Shown in pieces: positions 13,088 to 19,637 of a DNA stretch of 33,354 nucleotides (position 1 is the stretch's first letter; each line of letters opens with the position of its first letter). Location: positions 1-33,354 of IMG/VR virus record IMGVR_UViG_3300034375_002271; one strand, written 5' to 3'. This DNA comes from a virus. Below the pieces are notes generated by a model, which did not search any database, was not told where the DNA came from, and saw only the letters and a list, made by a program, of their open reading frames with translations. The translations under genes were made by a program, and so were the position numbers.

Positions 13088-13129
13088 CAGCGGGTAGATT
13101 AAACCAATACGTTAGATTCGCTGCTAACG
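13088..13129 (+). ncRNA. Possible pseudoknot in the scaffold-gene leader
   Basis: Within the 105-bp gap before the scaffold gene, CAGCG (13088-13092) can pair with CGCTG (13119-13123). CGTTAG (13110-13115) can pair with CTAACG (13124-13129). The stems interleave with no base between CGCTG and CTAACG, the geometry of a stacked H-type pseudoknot. The stems are short, so chance is not excluded. Confidence 0.3.
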
Positions 13130-13154
13130 GGTAAGAGAAAAAGGAAATATATTA

Positions 13155-14135
13155 ATGAGTGAAGAATGGTCAACAGTTGACGTAAATTCAGATGAGGACA
13201 AAACTCCTAAAGTTGAGTTTGAAGTTGAAGAAGAAGAAGAATTAGAAGCTGCACCAGAAGTTAAGAAGGTTGAGAAGAAGCAAGAAAAAGAAGAAGAACA
13301 ACCTGAAGAACTAGACGGTATTCAGACCAAGGGTGCAGAGAAAAGAATTAGACAATTAATTCGTCAACGTAAAGAACGCGATGAAGAATTACAACAGCTA
13401 CGTAGTGAAATTAATAATCTACGTTCGGCTGTACAGGAAAGAGATACACAGCTTTCTTCAAGTTTAAAAAATTCTATTGACAGTACTGAGAGTCAATTAG
13501 AGTCAAACATTGAAGCAGCTAAACAGTTATACAAGCAAGCCGTTGAATCAGGTGATACTGACGGAATGCTGACAGCACAAGAAAGCATGAGCAAAGCCTA
13601 TGCAGAAAAAAATCGTGTTGAACAGCAGAAGGCAGCTTGGGAAGAATACAATCGTGCTTTAGAGTCAAATGGGCAGCAAGCAGCACAAGTTGCACAACAG
13701 CAACAACAGACTCAAGAGTACGATCCAAAGGCAGTAGAATGGGCAACTAAAAATTCATGGTTTGGTCAGGATCAGATTATGACTGCCGCTGCTCTTACTA
13801 TTGACCAAGAACTGAAGGGTGAAGGTTATGATCCTTCAGATGATGATTTTTACGAGGAAGTTGACAATCGTTTACGTCAGCGTTATCCTCACAAGTTTCA
13901 GGATATTAACTCTGAACCTGAAACACCTCGTTTGCAGGACACGACTACAAGTTCTGCTCAAGTGGTAGCGGGTGCGTCACGCACACCAAAAACTTCTCAG
14001 AGTAGCAATAAAGTCAAACTTACTCAAGAAGATGTAAGGTTGGCAAATAAATGGGGTATACCACTTGAAAAGTACGCTGCTGAAAAGCTAAAGGTCGAAC
14101 AGGCTGATGGCGAATACACCAGTGTTTATAGTTAA
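13155..14135 (+). CDS. Capsid scaffolding-like protein
   Basis: This 326-aa protein has the composition of an internal scaffold. It has a very acidic N-terminus (VEFEVEEEEELEAAPEVKKV), then long coiled coil through residues about 70-190 (KRIRQLIRQRKERDEELQQL, ERDTQLSSSLKNSIDS), a Gln-rich linker (QQAAQVAQQQQQTQ), and a more folded C-terminal part (TKNSWFGQDQIMTAAALTID). The end is basic-helical (LANKWGIPLEKYAAEKLKVE), a usual capsid-binding end. It lies upstream of the capsid protein, the standard place. No protease domain was seen, so removal would need another factor or exit without cleavage. The assignment rests on composition and position. Confidence 0.7.
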   Translation: MSEEWSTVDVNSDEDKTPKVEFEVEEEEELEAAPEVKKVEKKQEKEEEQPEELDGIQTKGAEKRIRQLIRQRKERDEELQQLRSEINNLRSAVQERDTQLSSSLKNSIDSTESQLESNIEAAKQLYKQAVESGDTDGMLTAQESMSKAYAEKNRVEQQKAAWEEYNRALESNGQQAAQVAQQQQQTQEYDPKAVEWATKNSWFGQDQIMTAAALTIDQELKGEGYDPSDDDFYEEVDNRLRQRYPHKFQDINSEPETPRLQDTTTSSAQVVAGASRTPKTSQSSNKVKLTQEDVRLANKWGIPLEKYAAEKLKVEQADGEYTSVYS

Positions 14136-14160
14136 GCGTGGATAAGGAAGGACAAATACA

Positions 14161-14643
14161 ATGACACGAAACACAACATCACGAGAATCAAGCATGAGGG
14201 AAAATAAAACTCGTAGAGTTTTTGAAGAACCAAATTGGTTAAATATTCCTGACACAGTTCGCAACCGTTTTAAGAGTGAAGGAATGTCTCTTCGCTGGCT
14301 GCGAATTACTTTGAAGGGACAAGACGACATTCAAAACATTGGCAAGCGTTTAGCCGAAGGTTGGGAATTAGTCAGTCAGGAAGAAGTTCCTGAAATGCTT
14401 ATATCTTCCGTCGTGAGGGAAGAAGGACGATATGCAGGAGCGGTCTGTCGTGGAGACTTGGCTTTAGGCAAAATGCCTACTGACCTAGCTGAATCTCGTC
14501 AAGAGTTTTATGAAAACAAGAGTAGAGAGGCAGTACAAGCTGTTAACATGCAGCTAATGAACAGCTCTGATTCTCGTATGCCTATCTCTAACTCTAGTCG
14601 ATCAAAAATTACAACAGGACGGCGAGCGTCTTTTCAAGATTAG
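14161..14643 (+). CDS. Conserved structural-module protein, 160 aa
   Basis: It contains EEPNWLNIPDTVRNRFKSEG and MSLRWLRITLKGQDDIQNIG, followed by KRLAEGWELVSQEEVPEML and GAVCRGDLALGKMPTDLAE. It ends DSRMPISNSSRSKITTGRRA, then SFQD. I recognise this arrangement as a conserved protein near the scaffold and capsid genes of marine podovirus-like phages. It is basic at both ends and mixed in the middle. Its function has not been described to my knowledge; a head-associated minor protein is plausible from its position. Confidence 0.65.
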   Translation: MTRNTTSRESSMRENKTRRVFEEPNWLNIPDTVRNRFKSEGMSLRWLRITLKGQDDIQNIGKRLAEGWELVSQEEVPEMLISSVVREEGRYAGAVCRGDLALGKMPTDLAESRQEFYENKSREAVQAVNMQLMNSSDSRMPISNSSRSKITTGRRASFQD

Positions 14644-14693
14644 TTTGTTTTCCTGTTTGTCAATGTATTTAACAAGGAAAGGAACATAGTGTT

Positions 14694-15278
14694 ATGACTA
14701 CTACTAAGACACTAAATGGACTTACTCCTTCCCGCATTCGTGGTGGTGCACCAAACAGCAAAGCCACAAATGACTATCCAATTGCGAGTGCCTATGACAC
14801 TAACATTTTTACTGGTGATATCGTCGTTAACAATGCTGGGAATATTGAAGTTCTAACTACTACAACTCAGAAAGCCATGGGTGTTTTCATGGGTTGTCGT
14901 TATGTTGCTAATGGTGAACCAAGCTGGTCAACTTACTGGCCAGCTAATACTTCAGTAACAGAAGCATATGCTGCTGTTGTTGATAATCCACAGGCAACAT
15001 TTATTGTTCAGGCAGACGCAACAGTTTCTGCTGGAGATATCAATTCACAAAACTTTAATGTTACACTTGGTGCAGGTTCTACCTTTACTGGCAAGTCAGG
15101 GTTTGGAATTAAAGCCAGCACTCGTACAACAGGAAATGCAATGCTTCGTCCAATTGCAGTTCTTGATGTACCGGGTAACGACATTGCTGTTAATACAGAG
15201 CGTGCCTTCCCCAAGCTGGAAGTTCGTATCTTGAAGCATGTGGATGCATATATCTCTGCTGATGCTTCAGTAAACTAA
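14694..15278 (+). CDS. Decoration-like / capsid-stabilising protein
   Basis: This 194-aa protein has a Gly- and beta-rich profile. TLNGLTPSRIRGGAPNSKAT opens it, then ASAYDTNIFTGDIVVNNAGN and TTQKAMGVFMGCRYVANGEP, where similar proteins form a small barrel that exchanges strands on the capsid surface. PQATFIVQADATVSAGDI and a C-terminal PKLEVRILKHVDAYISA strand follow. It lies directly upstream of the capsid gene, where decoration or fortifying proteins usually are. The assignment is by fold impression and neighbourhood, not by a catalytic motif. Confidence 0.55.
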   Translation: MTTTKTLNGLTPSRIRGGAPNSKATNDYPIASAYDTNIFTGDIVVNNAGNIEVLTTTTQKAMGVFMGCRYVANGEPSWSTYWPANTSVTEAYAAVVDNPQATFIVQADATVSAGDINSQNFNVTLGAGSTFTGKSGFGIKASTRTTGNAMLRPIAVLDVPGNDIAVNTERAFPKLEVRILKHVDAYISADASVN

Positions 15279-15301
15279 GTAAGGGAAAGGAGTAATTAAT
15301 A

Positions 15302-16237
15302 ATGGCTATTAATCGCGCTAGTATTGCTAAAGAGCTTCTTCCCGGTCTAAATGCCGTTTTCGGTCTTGAGTATGGTGATGTTGATAATGAACATGCACCT
15401 CTATTCGATATTGAAAATTCAGATCGTGCATTTGAGGAAGAAGTTCTATTTACTGGATTTGGTTCTGCACCTGTTAAGAGTGAAGGTGCTGCTGTCCAGT
15501 ATGATGACGCACAAGAAAGCTACACTGCTCGTTACACACACGAGACAATCAGTCTAGCCTTCTCAATTACAGAAGAGGCAATGGAAGACAACCTCTATGA
15601 CACATTTGCCAAACTACGTGCACGTGGTCTTGCTCGTTCAATGGCAAACACCAAGCAGGTAAAAGCTGCAGACGTTTTCAATAACGGCTTTAGCAATGCT
15701 TATCTTGGTGGTGATGGTCAGCCACTATTCAGTGACAACCATCCAGTCATTGATGGTGGTGTTCAAGACAATGATCTTGACGCTACCGATCTTTCAGAAG
15801 CATCTCTCGAATCTGCTCTTATCACTATCTCCAAAGCACAGGATGATCGTGGTATTCTAATCGGTATTCGTGCAGAGTCTCTTCACATTCCACCTGATCT
15901 TGCCTTTACTGCAGATCAGATTCTAAACAGCACATTAAGCACCACCACTGCTACTAACAGCACAACTGGTGTTACTAATGTCAATGACATTAACAGCATT
16001 CGTAATCAGGGTCTAGTTCCTGGTGGTTTCTTTGTAAACCATCGTTTCACTGATACAAATGCTTGGTTCTTAAAGACAGACGCACCAAATGGTACAAAGA
16101 TGTTTGTTCGCGCACCACTACAGACCAAGATGGAACCTGACTTTGATACAGGTAATCTTCGGTTCAAGGCACGTGAGCGTTACAGCTTTGGCTGGTCCGA
16201 CTGGCGTGGTTTTTATGGTGCTTCAGGTTCTTCCTAA
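15302..16237 (+). CDS. Major capsid protein (Mu gpT-like HK97 fold)
   Basis: This 311-aa protein begins MAINRASIAKELLPGLNAVF. ENSDRAFEEEVLFTGFGSAP and YDDAQESYTARYTHETISLA match the E-loop and P-domain start of the gpT-like major head subunit. SITEEAMEDNLYDTFAKLRA is the spine helix region, and GGDGQPLFSDNHPVIDGG near residue 140 is the F-F/S-x-x-H-P motif common in this group. The A-domain end carries MEPDFDTGNLRFKARERYSF and a Trp-rich C-terminus. There is no N-terminal delta domain, consistent with the separate scaffold gene. A strong terminator lies directly after it, as expected for the most abundant product. Confidence 0.9.
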   Translation: MAINRASIAKELLPGLNAVFGLEYGDVDNEHAPLFDIENSDRAFEEEVLFTGFGSAPVKSEGAAVQYDDAQESYTARYTHETISLAFSITEEAMEDNLYDTFAKLRARGLARSMANTKQVKAADVFNNGFSNAYLGGDGQPLFSDNHPVIDGGVQDNDLDATDLSEASLESALITISKAQDDRGILIGIRAESLHIPPDLAFTADQILNSTLSTTTATNSTTGVTNVNDINSIRNQGLVPGGFFVNHRFTDTNAWFLKTDAPNGTKMFVRAPLQTKMEPDFDTGNLRFKARERYSFGWSDWRGFYGASGSS

Positions 16238-16254
16238 TAGTACCATAATAAACT

Positions 16255-16315
16255 AAAGAAAGTAAAGGGTAGGGAAAGAAAACTAAATTATTTTTTCCCT
16301 GCCCTTCTTTCTTTT
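16255..16315 (+). terminator. Strong terminator after the capsid gene
   Basis: A long purine-rich left arm (16255-16282, with AAAGGGTAGGGAAA) pairs with a pyrimidine right arm (16291-16315, with TTTCCCTGCCCTTC). The two arms are separated by CTAAATTA, and CTTTTGTATTT follows. The stem spans roughly 25 bp with few mismatches. Confidence 0.85.
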
Positions 16316-16347
16316 GTATTTAGGTTTTATGAAGTATAATAAACCTA
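16312..16347 (+). promoter_or_regulatory. Candidate promoter downstream of the capsid terminator
   Basis: A perfect TATAAT lies at 16335-16340, with a weak TTTTGT 17 bp upstream at 16312-16317. The same stretch forms a TAGGTTT (16321-16327)/AAACCTA (16341-16347) hairpin followed by GTTTTATTATATG, so it may also act as a second terminator. Either way, expression is reset between capsid and tail genes. Confidence 0.45.
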
Positions 16348-16377
16348 GTTTTATTATATGTCTAAAGGAAAAAATAA

Positions 16378-16683
16378 ATGCCAACCAACATTCGACAGGG
16401 TTTTGTAACAGGCAGTGGTGCAGTTGTGGATGTTGCTTCAAGCGTTACAGTTGCTGATACACGTGTTCGTGCTATTCATTCTTCAGGTGTAGGTACTTTT
16501 TTAATTACAGGTACATCTACAGATGAGCACGGAACACTCAAGGGCAACAATATTAAGTTTGTAAATACAACAAACAATGATGTAAATGAAGTGTATGTTC
16601 CTGAATTTGGCATTCGTATGAATGGTCCAATAAAAGTTTCTGCTCCTACTTCCGCTTCTACGGTAGCAGTATTCTATGGCTAA
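16378..16683 (+). CDS. Small beta-rich structural protein, 101 aa
   Basis: MPTNIRQGFVTGSGAVVDVA opens a strand-rich protein with VTVADTRVRAIHSSGVGTFL and TTNNDVNEVYVPEFGIRMNG, ending SASTVAVFYG. It looks like a single small beta barrel or sandwich, as in decoration, head-fibre or head-closure pieces. An AAGGAAAA ribosome site is present. It overlaps the start of the adaptor gene by 8 bp. No specific family is claimed. Confidence 0.6.
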   Translation: MPTNIRQGFVTGSGAVVDVASSVTVADTRVRAIHSSGVGTFLITGTSTDEHGTLKGNNIKFVNTTNNDVNEVYVPEFGIRMNGPIKVSAPTSASTVAVFYG

Positions 16684-17332
16684 TTACACATATCTTGTAA
16701 ATGATATTATTAATGCATGTGAGAATGACGGTACAGAGTTTTTAAACTATGTACCTAATATGGTCAATCGTGCAGAAGAAAGACTTACCAAAGACCTAGA
16801 TGACTATGGTTTGGTAACGTACACTTCTGTTGCTGTAAGTCTGGGTAATAATATTGTTACTCTTCCTACAGGTACACGTGTTATAAAAAATATTAATATT
16901 TCAAGTAATGCTACAAAAATTAATCTGCTTCAAAGAACAGATGAATATCTAAATGACTACTGGCCTGTTTCAGCTTCAACTGCAGAGCCACGATATTATT
17001 CTCCTCGTAACAATAGTACAGTATTAATTGCACCTACACCTGCTTCTACGTACAGTGGACAGATAGTACATGTGAGCAGACCCACTACTCTTACTTCTGC
17101 TACACCGACAAACTATTTTTCTGACTACTGTTATGATTTACTGTTCAATGCATCAATGATTGAAGCAATGTTATTCCAAAAGGATTGGCCTGCTGCTCAG
17201 TTGTATGAACAGAAGTATGGTCAAGTTCTTGAACTACAGCGCAATCAGGCACGTAGAACAAGACGCGATGATATGCAAACTCCTGCAAGTCCTGCAGGTG
17301 CAGACAACAACTTAATACCTAATACTAATTAA
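16676..17332 (+). CDS. Head-tail adaptor-like protein (P22 gp4-like), first of two
   Basis: This 218-aa protein has a helical N-terminus (YLVNDIINACENDGTEFLNY, then VNRAEERLTKDLDDYG), a strand domain with VSLGNNIVTLPTGTRVIKNI, a middle RTDEYLNDYWPVSASTAEPR and YYSPRNNSTVLIAPTPAS, and a C-terminal helix QLYEQKYGQVLELQRNQARR. This helix, barrel, helix order matches gp4-like adaptors that bind under the portal. A second protein with the same layout lies at 18682. In P22 one gp4 ring links the portal to gp10. Two in one genome suggest a second ring or a specialised role. Confidence 0.65.
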   Translation: MANYTYLVNDIINACENDGTEFLNYVPNMVNRAEERLTKDLDDYGLVTYTSVAVSLGNNIVTLPTGTRVIKNINISSNATKINLLQRTDEYLNDYWPVSASTAEPRYYSPRNNSTVLIAPTPASTYSGQIVHVSRPTTLTSATPTNYFSDYCYDLLFNASMIEAMLFQKDWPAAQLYEQKYGQVLELQRNQARRTRRDDMQTPASPAGADNNLIPNTN

Positions 17333-17347
17333 GAAAGGAAAACTACA

Positions 17348-17521
17348 ATGTATGGTAAAAAGAAAATGATGGGTGTTGGTAAAGTTAAGAAGTACAAAGA
17401 TGGCGGTGCTATCACTCAGCAACAGGAAATGGCTATGGGTAAAATGTCTAAGTCATCCAAATCATCAAAGAGTAAAAGTAAAAAAAGCAAGGGCGGTTGT
17501 CAGAATAGACTGTACATGTAA
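17348..17521 (+). CDS. Lys/Ser-rich 57-aa protein
   Basis: [20 protein letters not shown] begins it, followed by [20 protein letters not shown], a Lys/Ser tract, then a GGCQNRLYM end. It contains the GG motif (KDGGAI) seen in several virion-module proteins here. An AAAGGAAA ribosome site precedes the ATG and the stop overlaps the next ATG as TAATG. It is probably disordered and may bind DNA by charge; the role is unknown. Confidence 0.55.
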   Translation: MYGKKKMMGVGKVKKYKDGGAITQQQEMAMGKMSKSSKSSKSKSKKSKGGCQNRLYM

Positions 17522-17664
17522 TGCCTCTTAAAAAAGGTTCAAGCCAAAAGACAGTTAGTGCAAACATTCGTAAGCTGAAAAAGGAAAAGTATCCTCAGAA
17601 GCAAGCGGTGGCAATTGCATTAAGTCAGGCAGGAAAGAGTAAGGAAAAAAGGAAACGTGGCTAA
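17521..17664 (+). CDS. DUF6496-like small basic protein, 47 aa
   Basis: [20 protein letters not shown] followed by [16 protein letters not shown] fits the pattern of the widespread DUF6496-like proteins: a K-K-G-S-S start, T-V-S-x-N-I, then P-x-K-Q-A-V-A-I-A-L. It is helical and basic. Relatives occur in many phages and some bacteria; no function is established. It overlaps the neighbours on both sides (1 bp and 8 bp), so it is coupled with them. Confidence 0.65.
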   Translation: MPLKKGSSQKTVSANIRKLKKEKYPQKQAVAIALSQAGKSKEKRKRG

Positions 17665-18082
17665 ACTATGTCCAAAGGGTAAAGCTGCAGCAAAGCGTAA
17701 GTTTGATGTATATCCATCAGCTTATGCAAATATGTATGCGTCTGCTGTTTGTAGTGGCAAGGTAAAGCCGGGTGGAAATAAAAAGAAAAAAGTTGTAAAG
17801 AAGAAAGCAGGTGGTGGTTTACGCAAATGGGTAGACGAGAAGTGGGTTGATATTGGTGCACCAAAGAAGGACGGAAAGTATCAACCCTGTGGAAGAAAGT
17901 CAACCAAGAATACAAAGCGTAAATATCCTAAGTGTGTGCCACTTGCAAAAGCAAAGAGTATGACAGCAGGGCAGAAATCATCTGCAGTAAAACGTAAGCG
18001 AGCAGTTAAGCAAGGTGTAGGTGGTAAGCCTACTATGGTTCGTACTTTTAAAACTAGCACTAAAACACGTGGGAAAAAGTAA
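17657..18082 (+). CDS. DUF5872-like basic protein, 141 aa
   Basis: Starts at GTG after AAAAGGAAAC. The N-terminal segment [20 protein letters not shown] and [14 protein letters not shown] is a common marine phage motif with two Cys. The C-terminal half, [20 protein letters not shown] with YQPCGRKS and [20 protein letters not shown], matches DUF5872-like proteins. It is strongly basic, with Lys/Arg patches on both sides of a Lys-rich linker. Similar proteins are encoded next to head-tail genes and may travel in the virion, bound to DNA; this is inference. Four Cys could give a zinc or disulphide site. Confidence 0.7.
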   Translation: MAKLCPKGKAAAKRKFDVYPSAYANMYASAVCSGKVKPGGNKKKKVVKKKAGGGLRKWVDEKWVDIGAPKKDGKYQPCGRKSTKNTKRKYPKCVPLAKAKSMTAGQKSSAVKRKRAVKQGVGGKPTMVRTFKTSTKTRGKK

Positions 18083-18387
18083 TGGCTGTAAAAAAGAAAC
18101 GTAAGTCTACTGGTAAGGGAATGAAGGGTCATACTATTGGCGGTGGACAGAAGCGTCCTACCAAACAAGGAGCAGGCATGACTGAAAAGGGTGTAGCTAA
18201 GTACCGCAGAGAAAATCCCGGTAGTAAATTACAGACTGCTGTAACTGAATCTAATCCTACAGGTAAACGAGCAGCACGCAGAAAGAGTTACTGTGCACGT
18301 AGTGCAGGACAAATGAAACAGTTTCCCAAAGCTGCTAAAAATCCTAATTCAAGATTACGCCAAGCACGTAAGAGATGGAAGTGTTAG
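18082..18387 (+). CDS. DUF6321-like basic protein, 101 aa
   Basis: [20 protein letters not shown] is followed by GAGMTEKGVAKYRRENPGSK and LQTAVTESNPTGKRAARRKS, then YCARSAGQ and a C-terminal RQARKRWKC. This is the typical core of DUF6321-like proteins: AGMT-x-x-G-V-x-K-Y-R-x-x-N-P-G-S-K-L, T-A-V-T, G-K-R-A-A-R-R-K-S-x-C-A-R. It is very basic and probably binds nucleic acid. The ATG overlaps the previous stop as TAATG. The family function is unknown. Confidence 0.75.
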   Translation: MAVKKKRKSTGKGMKGHTIGGGQKRPTKQGAGMTEKGVAKYRRENPGSKLQTAVTESNPTGKRAARRKSYCARSAGQMKQFPKAAKNPNSRLRQARKRWKC

Positions 18388-18507
18388 ATGGCTATAGGTA
18401 GATCAAGTATACCACAACAGATTACTAAAGTACCTAGTAAGAAAAGAAAAACTAAACGTAAAGTTAACAGGAGAATTAAAAATGGCAGTAAAAGAGTATA
18501 CGTATAA
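18388..18507 (+). CDS. Tiny basic protein, 39 aa
   Basis: MAIGRSSIPQQITKVPSKKR begins it, then a Lys/Arg tract to the end RVYV. The start MAIGR-x-x-I-x-x-Q-I-T-K recurs in small marine phage proteins. It begins immediately after the previous stop and overlaps the next gene by 26 bp. It is too short for common gene callers. Its role is unknown, but it forms part of the basic-protein cluster. Confidence 0.55.
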   Translation: MAIGRSSIPQQITKVPSKKRKTKRKVNRRIKNGSKRVYV

Positions 18508-18670
18508 TTGGATTAAAAATCCTCGTACACAAGAGGACGTTTTAAAGATGACTGGTAAACCTACAGGTCAGGGTTTTGGTGCTGCACGTAAAGGTCCACA
18601 GGTTAAAGGTGCAGAACAAGATGTTGTTGTAGATTATGAACCGGGTAAGATTGTAGAGTATAACGACTAA
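18482..18670 (+). CDS. Hypothetical 62-aa protein
   Basis: MAVKEYTYNWIKNPRTQEDV is followed by KMTGKPTGQGFGAARKGPQV and an acidic end (GKIVEYND). An AGGAGA ribosome site lies about 9 nt upstream. It is more neutral than the preceding basic proteins. It sits before the second adaptor; no function is inferred. Confidence 0.6.
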   Translation: MAVKEYTYNWIKNPRTQEDVLKMTGKPTGQGFGAARKGPQVKGAEQDVVVDYEPGKIVEYND

Positions 18671-18681
18671 GGATAACTCTA

Positions 18682-19356
18682 ATGAGTACCAGCGGCACAT
18701 ATAACTTCTCAATGGATATTGATGAAGTTATTCAAGAAGCAATGGAAATGATTGGTGGTGAACAGACATTAGGACATGAACCTAAGTCTGCTCGTCGTTC
18801 AATTAATCTTCTTTTACAGGATTGGCAGAATCGAGGAATCCTTCTATGGACTGCTGGTACTACAGTAGTTTCAGTTTCTACTAGCGTTACAGCTTATGCT
18901 CTTACCTCTAGCACAATAGATATTACAGAGGCAGTATTAAGTAGAGATAATACTGATTTACAACTTGAAAGAATTAGCATGGAAGAGTATCTCAAGATAC
19001 CTCGAAAGAGTCAAAAGGGAAGACCTACACAGTATGCTATTCGCCGTGATCGCGCTAACCCTACTCTTTACCTCTGGCCTGTACCAGAAAATACAACAGA
19101 TACTCTTAAACTAGAACAGATAAAGTATACACAAGATGTTAATAAGTCTGCTGTACAAATTGCTGATGTATCGAGACGTTTTCTTCCCTGCCTTACAGCA
19201 GGTCTATCATACTTTATGTCAATGAAGCGACCCGGTGTAGATGGTTCACGTATTCAGTTTTTAAAGATGGAATACGAAGAAAGACTTTCAAGAGCAATGG
19301 ACGAAGACAGAGAAAGAGCAAGTGCCTATTTTCTACCACGATTAAATAAAGTATAA
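18682..19356 (+). CDS. Head-tail adaptor-like protein (P22 gp4-like), second
   Basis: This 224-aa protein carries an N-terminal helical pair (DIDEVIQEAMEMIGGEQTLG, SARRSINLLLQDWQNRGILL), the strand segment VSVSTSVTAYALTSSTIDIT, then SMEEYLKIPRKSQKGRPTQY with AIRRDRANPTLYLWPVPENT, and a helical C-terminus LKMEYEERLSRAMDEDRERA. The RP-x-x-Y-x-I/Y...L-x-x-x-P-x-P core is shared with the gene at 16676 and with gp4-like adaptors. It is a good candidate for the canonical adaptor between portal and nozzle, with the first being a relative. Confidence 0.75.
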   Translation: MSTSGTYNFSMDIDEVIQEAMEMIGGEQTLGHEPKSARRSINLLLQDWQNRGILLWTAGTTVVSVSTSVTAYALTSSTIDITEAVLSRDNTDLQLERISMEEYLKIPRKSQKGRPTQYAIRRDRANPTLYLWPVPENTTDTLKLEQIKYTQDVNKSAVQIADVSRRFLPCLTAGLSYFMSMKRPGVDGSRIQFLKMEYEERLSRAMDEDRERASAYFLPRLNKV

Positions 19357-19358
19357 TT

Positions 19359-19637
19359 ATGGCAAGCAACAAGCGAGCATTAGCAATATGTGACACTTGT
19401 GGTTTTCAGTATCCTCATAGGGTATTGAAGATGAATAGTTATGGTATGCTTGTATGCCCTACAGATTATGATGGAGCATATGATCTAAAGAATCATCCGC
19501 AGAATAGGACTGCTAATGTACGAGATGACGAGAGTATTCGTAATCCACGCCCACCATTGAATAATGATCGAAATCTAGTATGGAATAATGCTACTAATAC
19601 TTGGGAAAATTATGACACTGATTGGAATATGATATAA
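19359..19637 (+). CDS. Zinc-ribbon-like small phage protein, 92 aa
   Basis: MASNKRALAICDTCGFQYPH has a C-x-x-C pair at residues 11 and 14, then RVLKMNSYGMLVCPTDYDGA with a third Cys and an acidic partner, and later NHPQNRTANVRDDESIRNPR. I recognise this short zinc-ribbon-like protein from many phages in which it follows adaptor genes. Metal binding is likely; the role in the virion or assembly is unknown. The stop overlaps the fibre's ATG as TAATG. Confidence 0.65.
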   Translation: MASNKRALAICDTCGFQYPHRVLKMNSYGMLVCPTDYDGAYDLKNHPQNRTANVRDDESIRNPRPPLNNDRNLVWNNATNTWENYDTDWNMI

